This document shows, one piece after another, positions 55,531 to 64,000 of a stretch of 64,000 nucleotides of DNA. Below the pieces are notes generated by a model. That model was not told the DNA's origin. It saw nothing but the letters and a program-made list of their open reading frames with translations, and did no database searches. Origin of the DNA: Ricinus communis (Eukaryota > Streptophyta > Magnoliopsida > Malpighiales > Euphorbiaceae); assembly GCF_019578655.1 (NCBI RefSeq), contig NC_063257.1, positions 11,222,001-11,286,000 on the forward strand. Direction: 5' to 3'. Made by a program: the position numbers and the translations under genes. Position 1 is the first letter of the stretch; the number at the start of each line of letters is the position of its first letter.

Positions 55531-58036
55531 ATACATGTGGACCCATAAATCCCACTTCAAATGGAGGTAAAAGGTATCTAATTACCTTCATTGATAATTA
55601 TACTCGAAAAACTTGGGTCTATATTTTGCAGGCAAAGTCAGAAGCTTTTGGCATATTTAAAAGCTTTAAGGCAACTGTTGAAACTCAAACTGAGAGAAAA
55701 ATTAAATGCCTTCGTACCGATCGTGGTGGAGAATATTGTTCAAAGGAGTTCGAAGCTTTCTGTGACAGTCATGACATTCGGAGAGAGTTGATAGCTCCAT
55801 ATACGCCACAACAAAATGGCATATCGGAGCGGAAAACATAACCATTCTTAATATGGTGAGAAGCTTGATGGCAAAAGGAAGAATTCCTAAGAAATCTTGG
55901 CCTGAAGCGGTGAACAAGAGCATTCATATTTTGAATAGATGTCCAACGTTTGCTGTTCAAAATATGACTTCAGAAGAAGCTTGGAGTGGGAAGAAGCCGA
56001 CATTAGATCATTTCAAAATTTTTGGTTGCATCGCCTACACACATGTATCAGAAGAAAAGGGGAAGAAGCTTGATGATAAGGGTGAAAAATATGTTTTTCT
56101 TGGCGTAAGTGAAGCATCAAAAGCATACAAGTTGTTCAATCCATTGATAAAAAAGATAATAACCAGTAGAGATGTGATTTTTGACAAGGAAAGCATATGG
56201 AATTGGGATGAACAACAGTCCACGACAATTATTCTTGACAGTGAATCCAATGAAGAACAAGAGCACATAGAGCAGCCTCTACATCAGCAAATTTCAGAAC
56301 TGCTTTCACCAAGAACTCCACCAAATACAACACCATGCAATCTTGACTTTTTACCAACAATAATAGAATGTGATGCTACTACTGAAGCTAAACGTGTTCG
56401 AAAAAGACCAGGGTGGATGGTGGACTTTGAAGTGCCAAGAATTTTTTAAGATGAAGATCCAATCACTCATTTTGCTTTGTTTGCAGATTGTGATCCTACA
56501 ATGTACGAAAGTGCTGTTAAAGATTCCAAATGGCGCAATGCAATGAATGATGAAATTGAAGCCATTGAAAGAAATGGAACATAGAAGCTAACTGATTTAC
56601 TAGAAGGGCATGAAGTCATTGGCGTAAAATGGGTGTTCAAAACAAAGTTGAAAGAGAATGGGGAAGTCAACAAGTACAAGACGCGTTTAGTAGCTAAAGG
56701 CTACAAGCAACAGTATGGTGTTGATTACAAAGAGGTTTTTGCGCCAGTTGCACGACATGATACCATCAGAATGGTAATTGCATTGGCTGCTCAGAGTTTA
56801 TGGCCTATCTTCCAAATGGATGTCAAATCGGCATTCTTGCACGAAACTCTTGAAGAGCAGGTATATGTTACTCAACCTCCTGGCTATATTAAAACTGGAA
56901 ATGAAAATCAGGTTTACAAATTAAAAAAAGGCTCTTTACGGTTTAAAACAAGCCCCGCGGGCATGGTACAACCGTATCGAGAATTATTTTTAAAAGAAGG
57001 TTTTCATAAATGCCCATATGAGCATACACTTTTTGTTAAAATTAGAGATGAAGGAAGAATACTCATTGTGTGTCTGTATGTTGATGATCTTATATTTACT
57101 GGAAATGATCCTGCCATGTTTGAAAAATTTAAGAAGTCCATGATGACAGAGTTTGAAATGTCGGATCTTGGTCTAATGCACTACTTTCTAGGCATAGAAA
57201 TAGTGCAATCAGCTGATGGAATTTTTGTTTGCCAAAAGAAATATGTACGAGAAATTTTGGACAGGTTTCAAATGCAAGATTGCAATCCTGCAAGCACTCT
57301 AGCTGAGTTTAACTTGAAAATAAATAAAGATCATGAAGGTAAGAAGGTGGAAAACACATTGTTCAAGCAAATCGTTAGGAGTTTGATGTATTTGACCGCA
57401 ACTAGACCAGAAATAATGCATTCAGTGAGTCAAATTAGTAGATACATGGAATCTCCAACTAAAATGCATCTTGCTGCTGCGAAGCGAATCCTACGGTACT
57501 TGCAAGGTACTAGAGATTTTGGCTTATTCTTCAAAAAGGGAATAAAGTCAGATTTGGTTGGTTATACTGATAGTGATTATGCTGGGGATGTTGACGACCG
57601 AAAAAGTACTTATGGATGCATTTTTATGATGGGTTCAGCAGCTGTTTCTTGGTCTTCGAAGAAGCAACCCATTGTCACTTTATCCATGACCGAAACTGAA
57701 CTTATTGCTGCCACTTCTTGTGCATGTCAAGCTCTTTGGCTTAAAAAAATACTTGAAGAATTGCAATTCAATCAAGAAGGAGCTGTTGTGATTTACTGTG
57801 ATAACAATTCTACAATCAAGCTTTCCAAGAATCCGGTGCTACATGGGAGAAGCAAGCATATCGATGTTAAATATCACTACTTGAGAGACCTTGACAAGGA
57901 TGGAAAAATTGATTTGAAGTATTGCAGAAGTGAAGAACAGCTGACTGATATATTTACTAAAGCTCTTAAGGTTTTTCCTTTTCAAGATTTGAGAAAAATA
58001 ATTGGAGTTTGTACTTTGAAAAGGTTTGTAAACTGA
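55531..58036 (+). pseudogene. Copia element 2: integrase, reverse transcriptase and RNase H (broken)
   Basis: Plus-strand frames 55591-55841, 55853-56449 and 56633-58036. Integrase core: T-D-R-G-G-E-Y-C-S, then R-S-L-M-A-K-G-R-I-P-K-K-S-W-P-E-A. RT: V-K-W-V-F-K-T-K-L, F-Q-M-D-V-K-S-A-F-L, catalytic L-Y-V-D-D-L-I-F-T-G-N. RNase H: G-Y-T-D-S-D-Y-A-G-D and the D-I-F-T-K-A-L end. The final frame is open for 467 codons but has a compensated frameshift near 56930-56970 that garbles the A-L-Y-G-L-K-Q-A-P motif. Stops occur at 55839-55841, 56447-56449 and a TAG at about 56582-56584. Confidence 0.92.
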
Positions 58037-58067
58037 TGCAACAAAAGTTTCAGTTTAAAGGAGGGAA

Positions 58068-58270
58068 TGTTAGAAATAATTACTGTTTTACTTAGTTTAC
58101 TATGCAGTCATTTGATTGAAGTTTATTTGGTCTTAAATTTGTCCTAGTCTTTAGCTATTCGGTAGCATTTCAGTTGGAGTGAATATCTATTCTTATTATG
58201 TAGGAAGTGCTGCTTGATTATTCAATAAATATATGATTTCAGCTTTCCATTTCTTTCTTATGTTTTAACA
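58068..58270 (+). repeat. 3' LTR of copia element 2
   Basis: Starts TGTTAGAAATAATTACTG, ends TTCTTATGTTTTAACA, followed by AATGG. Confidence 0.92.
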
Positions 58271-58275
58271 AATGG

Positions 58276-60491
58276 TTCTGTTCTAGATTGACCAAAATTT
58301 TGAATTGGAGTTTTAAGTATGTAATTATATCAAAATTCTTGAATTAGTGTTTTCTTATCCATAAGAATCTTATCGGACATGCTAAAAAAAATGATCAATG
58401 GTTACGGATTAAATAGGAAGAAGCTGCCACAAACGAGCCGTGGGTACAACCAATACAGTCGTAGCTAAATACAATAATGACGTCTGTTATCAGTTTGAAA
58501 AGTGTCATTGCTACTATTAGTCCCCATTTAAGTGGTATTGCATGATATAACAGTAAATTTGGCGACTCTTTAGTAGCAATGATAGGTAGTCTTTTCTAAT
58601 TTCGGTCACTTATCTGTCGCTAATATCTATAGATTAAATTATTAAATTATTCAGTTATTCATTGCTAATTTGTTCTATGCCATTTCTAATTAGAGAAGAT
58701 TTTTTTCTATCGCTACTTGGACATTTTCTTGTAGTGGAAGTTACAAATCTCTTACATAGTACATCAAATCCAGAGACAGTTCGTAAAGAGACTGTGGCAA
58801 GTACTTAAAAAGAAAAATTACTTGGAGAAAGAGACATATAGAAGGTAAAAGAGAGTGGGTATATTAGAGTGGTAACAAAAACAACAGGGCATCCATTGGT
58901 TCTTTATTGCTGGAAAATGAGGTATTGATTTATGATGAGTAGACAGCATGGCTCCAACTGGAGCAGCAGCCCGTAAATAACCAAAGGTTACTAAACTTTA
59001 ATTTTAATAATATTTTTTCGACTATGATAATTTACATGGATGATCACTAAATTTTACACTTTATAAAAAGAAATACCAATGGTTACTAAACTTTAATTTT
59101 ATTAACTATAACTATTCTCATGTAAACTGGATACACAAATGTTGTTGTCAACTCTAAAACTGATTTGCTTTTTGAAATAAGGTTCAATTTGGCTCTCTAA
59201 ACTTTGCAGTCATATTCAATTTAACTTTCTTTTAATTCTTGTGGCCAATTTAACCTCTAAATTTTTTTCGAATAGGTTTGATTTAGCCATTTTTTAAGAG
59301 AGTGAAATGTACACACTGTAGAGTTCAATTTGGTTATTTAACTTTTAATACAGGCTCAATTTGGCCACTCAATTTTTTAATGTGATTTATTTTGACCATT
59401 TAAATAATAGTTTGAATTGATTTAATTATATAATTGATTTATATATTAATTTTTTTTTATATATTTTAGATTTTTTAAATTAGTATGTGGAAGTCATGTG
59501 GAGGCTCATAAAGAGGTGGTAATGGTGGTGTTGTATTGTAAAATCTCATATTGTTTTCATTTTTTAGTGATAATATTAACAAAATAATTTCCTGCCTACC
59601 ATATTGATTGCCAAGAAAATTATCGCATAATAAATAATTCATGCGATGCAAAATTTCTCTATTAAAGATGGAAAGTATAGGGTATAAGGACCAGGGCAGA
59701 CTCTATTAAAGGTAGAAAGAGTTGCTATAAATTTAAACTTGAAATAGAAAAGAATGTTGCCTAACCGTTGACATGGAGAGTTAATTGTTATCATATTAAG
59801 TTGTGGTATTATATGAAGTAGGCCATAGCTCCTGCAAGTTGCGGTGAAATTTCTTACAACATGTGCTTCAAAGTAGGTTTTCATGGGGATGTTTTTGCAT
59901 GGACAACGAGACACATGCATATAGGATCCTCCGTTTTGAACGATGGACTACCCAAGAAACTCCTGTTCTGTGTGCATAGTATTCTCAATAGGTAATAGAG
60001 AAATAAAATAAACAAGGGAAAAAGAAAGTGATATAGAAAAAGACTTAGTATATAATTGAATTGTATACTAAAGTACGTGGTCAGCTTTAAGAAGTATGTA
60101 CAATACAGGTATTAAGATATTAAGTTGTAACAACTGAATAATATTTCTAAAGTTTTCTCTTTCACTCTCCTCTACCAACTAAGTGATTGCTAAATACTAA
60201 TATAAGTATTTCTGAAGTTTTCTCTTTCACTCTTCTCTACCAACTTTACTGTGGTTTCACACAATTTAAAATAATTTTGATCAAGTGTGCTTCCTCGGAT
60301 ACATAGGAACAAAGATTCACTAAAGTTTATTTGTGATGTTGAATTGGTTTCACATTTATGCAAATGGGTCTGGTAAGTATTTTAAGAAGAAATTGGAAGT
60401 TTCGGTGAATAAGCATTATATGTATTGTATTCCTTTGCTATATTGAATGGAGAGCTAGCTAGCCACTTCTTGTAGATTTTGGATTCAGCTC
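58276..60491. other. Intergenic DNA with repeat remnants
   Basis: 58724-58736 reads TTTTCTTGTAGTG, the complement of CACTACAAGAAAA, a typical CACTA-transposon end; no matching left end was found. 59176-59410 repeats phrases such as TTCAATTTGG and GGCCACTCAATTT, a common plant dispersed repeat. No gene. Confidence 0.5.
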
Positions 60492-60498
60492 TATAAAT
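60492..60498 (+). promoter_or_regulatory. Probable TATA box of the P450 pseudogene
   Basis: TATAAAT, 137 bases before the ATG, in CAGCTCTATAAATGAGAG. Confidence 0.6.
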
Positions 60499-60628
60499 GA
60501 GAGAGAGGCTCCTGTGAAAATTACTACATCGTGGGAGAAAGCAAATGCGATAAAAGAGCTGAGAGTTTGCTAGACACAGCATCCTGTAAAGTGTGCAAGC
60601 TTTCCAGTTCTAGTAAATTATAAGCAGC

Positions 60629-62476
60629 ATGTCCATGGACAGTTTTGTGGCCATGCAGAACGCTATCTCTGTAATATCTTGCACTAGGCTAGCTTCTCTT
60701 CATGGCACACCAGATTTTGCAGGAATTGGCATTGGCTTTCTCAGAACATTGTTGAGCTCCTGTTCCCTAGTTCTTCTCTTGGCGTTGGCCTTAATTTACT
60801 TGACGAAATTCCAAAAGCTAGAAAGCCAAAACGCCAAGCAACTCCCACTACCTCCTAGGCCAAAACCTTGGCCTCTGGTTGGATGCCTGCCAGCAATGCT
60901 AACAAATAAGCCAACCGTGCGATGGATAGACAATCTCATGAAAGAAATGAAAACTGAAATTGCTTGTATCCGTCTCGGAAACGTTCATGTGATTCCTGTC
61001 ACTTCTCCTGAGCTTAGCCGCGAAATCTTGAAAGCACAAGATGCTGCTTTCGCAAGCAGACCGTTGACCATGTCCACCCATCTCTCTACAAGAGGTTACT
61101 TGACAACAGCTCTTGTGCCCTTGGGAGAACAATGGAAGAAAATGAAGAGAGTCCTGGTAACACAATTCCTTTCTCCTGAAAAATATTAGTGGTTTTACGG
61201 GAAAAGACTTGAAGAAGCTGATCACCTTGTTCCTTATGTGTATAACCAATGCAAGACTGCCGAGGAAGGTGGATTAGTTGATGTGAGAATCACAGGACGA
61301 CACTATTGTCGAAATGTAATAAGGAAGATGGTGTTTAACAAGAGGTTCTTTGGGGAGGGAATGAAGGAGGGAAGACCTGGTGTCGAGGAGAAAGAGCATG
61401 TTGATGCGATTTTCACAGCCCTTGCTTATACCTATGCGTTTTGTATGTCTGATTACATGCCATAATTGAAGCGAGGGTCTAACAGTGGAGGGATGGCACC
61501 CAGAAGGAAGTGGATGACTTGCTTGACGTTCTCATAAATTTAGAAGATGCCAATGGCAACTCTTTGCTGTCAACAGAAGAGACTAAAGCTCAAATTACCG
61601 TAATCTCTGTCTCTCCCACTCTCTCTTATATGCACACAAGTACAGTCTTTCTCACATAAATCAAATGTTGTACTCTCCAAATATAGGGTTTAAAGAAAAT
61701 TGACTATCAAAATAAAGTTATAGGAAAGTCTAATGCTAATGACAAACTAAGTAGCACACATTAAAGGCATATGTTTATTAAGATACAAATTTATTTGTCC
61801 ATTTTTGCAGGAAATAATGCTGGCAGTAGTAGATAATCCATCAAAGGCTATAGAATGGGCACTTGCAGAAATGATAAACCAACCAAAGCTGCTTGAGAAA
61901 GCGGTAGAAGAACTGGATAGAGTTGTTGGAAAGGAGAGACTAGTCCAAGAATCAGATTTCCCACAGCTCAATTACATATAGGCATGTGCTAAAGAAGCGT
62001 TTCGCCTCCACCCTATTGTTCCCTTCAATATTCCTCATGTCTCTGTAGCAGATACAACTGTTGCTAACTATTTTATTCCAAAAGGCAGCACTGTCTTGCT
62101 TAGCCGAGTCGGCCTTGGTAGGAATCCCAGGATTTGGCATGAACCACACGTGTTCAAACCAGAGCGCCATCTCAAGGAGGATCGGTTTCAAGTGATGCTG
62201 ACGGAGCCTGATTTGAACTTGCTTTCATTTAGTACAGGACGAAGAGGTTGTCCAGGCATCATTTTGGGTACGTCAATGACTCTGATGTTATTTGCTAGGC
62301 TTCTTCAAGGGTTTAGATGGAGCGTCCCTCCGAATGAGATAAGCATTGATTTGATGGAGTCTAAGAATAGTTTGGCACTTGCTAAACCGTTGGTTGCAGT
62401 GGCAAAGCCACGCTTGCCTGCATACTTGTACCCTGCTTGCGGAAATAATGCTTCCAAATTAAACATTTTAGATTAA
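60629..62476 (+). pseudogene. Cytochrome P450 pseudogene, CYP79 family (amino-acid N-hydroxylase)
   Basis: Exon 1 from 60629 to 61599, intron 61600-61810 (phase 0, GT-AG), exon 2 from 61811 to a TAG near 62474. CYP79 enzymes convert amino acids to aldoximes in cyanogenic-glucoside, glucosinolate or defence pathways at the ER. Visible: an N-terminal membrane anchor, the proline hinge L-P-L-P-P-R-P-K-P-W-P, the I-helix region with [13 protein letters not shown] in place of the usual A-G-x-D-T, E-A-F-R-L-H-P (ExxR), P-E-R-H, and the CYP79-type haem loop [11 protein letters not shown]. Lesions: TAG at 61187-61189, TAA at 61463-61465, TAG at 61979-61981, and a frameshift with a loss of tens of codons near 61465-61485. 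Substrate cannot be predicted. Confidence 0.9.
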
Positions 62477-64000
62477 CAAGTGCTGCACAAAGGAAAAGTC
62501 ATTAGCATTGTATCACTTCCCTGAAAAAATTAAAAAAAATGTGCAATTCTTTATTAAACTTAATTATGCTTTGGTTCACCTTGTCCAAACAAATCAAATG
62601 TTGCAATTTTTAGTAGTCATTTATTATGATATGTTGTATGTAATGTGATTTGATGTAGAAATCTGCACTAACTCTCTCATATGTCCTGAATTTTCTTATA
62701 TACAATTTTAATGAGTTTGCAAAATATAATTTTTATTTGTAAGAATACTTTTTTTTAAAGCACCAATAAATTTGCAAAGAAAAAATAGTAAAAAACAAAT
62801 ACAATTTCTTTTTGCATTTTTTCTTATGCTCTTTCTTTTTTTACTCATTTTTTAAATTTCAAAAATTGTAACCTCTATTATCAATATAATTATATTTTAT
62901 AGCCTATATCTTTAGTTAATTAAAAATACATTTAAGATCTTGAAGCTCTAAAATTGCCACTGACATGCTTTAATCACTATTTATCTTAGATGCTTTTTAT
63001 ATCTCATTTATTTATTGAATTAAAATTGTAAATAAATATCTTTTCAAATCAGAATATCAAATTGTGAAGCAATCGTGACATATATTTCAAAAAATAAAAA
63101 AGAGAATTAATGAATTAACGAATGTTTGGACCATCATGCTTACTCCTATTTGTCACTCTCAAGATTCATTAATTATATGTTTATTATTTATTTTTCCTTT
63201 TCAATAGAATCATCTTTTTATTGATTAATGAATTTAGGAAAGGTTTGATTGAAGTGATCTTCATCCTTCAATTCTAAAGCTTAATTTTTATTTTTACTTT
63301 TAAAACTATATTTATTTATAAATTATTATACAACATTATGCCCAAAAAAATATATTATTAGCAATTAAATGCACTTTACTTTTATAAAGTATTACTTAAA
63401 TTTGAAATCTTAGAGTTTTGAAATTAGTTTTAATATTAATAAGACAAAATTCATTGGTGTTTGCTATTTTTTTTTCTCTATTTTTCTACTTTTGTTCTTA
63501 CTAAAATTTCAGTCTACTGTTGATTATCTTTATAATCAACGATTATTTTACTTGTTATATAATGTTTTTTTTTTTAATTTCTAGTTATAGTAGCTTTTGA
63601 AAAGCCTATCCCATATAACTAAGGGTGAGCATAAAAATTAAAAAAAATTAAACTGATAGGAATCAAACATTAGTGATTTCAATTAATAGAAAGTAAATTA
63701 TAAATATTTAATAAATAAAATATATAAATTTTAAATTTCAATCTGAAACTTAAGATGTTTCAGTTTGACAATATTTATGTCCCTAAATAAATCTCCTTAA
63801 AGCTCACACACGATGATTAAGAAATATACGGTATTAAATTGTCTCAATTATAATAAAAAATAATTTTATATGAATAACCCTTTTATACTATAATACATAA
63901 AATTTCTATAAATTCTTTTTCATTTCAGTGAATTTCTTTTTCCTATTCTATTATTCTATCACAATAAATAAAGATAAAATTAAAAGTAATTAATACTCCA
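62477..64000. other. AT-rich intergenic DNA to the window end
   Basis: No gene. Near 63620 AAGGGTGAGCATAAAAATTA resembles the start of the dispersed repeat at 33370. Confidence 0.5.

Larger units (their letters stand above)
53504..58270 (+). mobile_element. Ty1/copia LTR retrotransposon with inverted 5' segment and intact target duplication
   Basis: 4767 bases between copies of AATGG (53499-53503 and 58271-58275). 5' LTR 53504-53718 and 3' LTR 58068-58270 are both on the plus strand and end TG...CA. But the 5' internal part (53719-55530: LTR end, primer-binding site, gag, protease start, pre-integrase) is inverted, while integrase-RT-RNase H (55531-58036) is in the normal direction. A purine tract AAAGGAGGGAA precedes the 3' LTR. 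The family is close to, but different from, element 1. Confidence 0.93.

Noticed and set aside
1..64000. CRISPR arrays, bacterial operons, rRNA or tRNA genes
   Set aside because: None seen; the only arrays are the viral promoter repeats and AT-rich duplications, and the tRNA-like matches are primer-binding sites.

Overview
This is plant nuclear DNA from a eudicot. It is AT-rich between genes, has GT-AG introns and plant-type LTR retrotransposons, and carries a papain-like senescence protease pair, a plant serpin, a CYP79 P450 and a plant nucleotide-sugar transporter. The CYP79 and protease sequences suggest an order such as Malpighiales (Euphorbiaceae-like), but that is inference. No bacterial features, tRNA, rRNA or CRISPR array were seen.

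Layout. 1-480 (-) is the N-terminal part of cytosolic aspartyl-tRNA synthetase, cut by the window edge. 1540-1815 is a hAT transposase remnant. 2769-19537 is a scrambled cluster of an endogenous pararetrovirus (Caulimoviridae, single-polyprotein petuvirus-like): a head-to-tail pair on the minus strand (copies A and B), an inverted copy C on the plus strand, another inverted piece D, and short alternating shards at both ends. It has two tRNA-Met primer-binding sites and two viral promoters with about 50-bp repeats. Every copy is frame-broken. 20339-22163 is a long AT-rich direct repeat. 23016-24252 (+) is a four-exon RRM protein gene. 25394-26246 is a non-autonomous TIR-like element, and 26646-26838 is a long hairpin.

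30245-32152 and 34402-36295 (+) are tandemly duplicated SAG12/SAG39-like cysteine proteases. Each was originally followed by a minus-strand serpin. The first serpin survives only as a fragment (33278-33881) split by a repeat. The second (37812-42719) is a pseudogene interrupted by a gag-less Ty1/copia element with a 5-bp target duplication. 45138-49529 (-) is an intact 15-exon CMP-sialic-acid/UDP-galactose transporter-like gene, for which all exon phases agree. 53504-58270 is a second copia element flanked by a perfect 5-bp target duplication but with its 5' third inverted. 60629-62476 (+) is a CYP79-type P450 pseudogene.

Likely functional host genes are the AspRS (partial), the RRM protein, the two proteases and the transporter. 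The most unusual features are the shattered pararetrovirus locus, its motif-specific sequence discrepancies at CAG/CTG, the conserved extension downstream of its RNase H, the repeated protease-serpin unit, and the copia element with an inverted 5' part.
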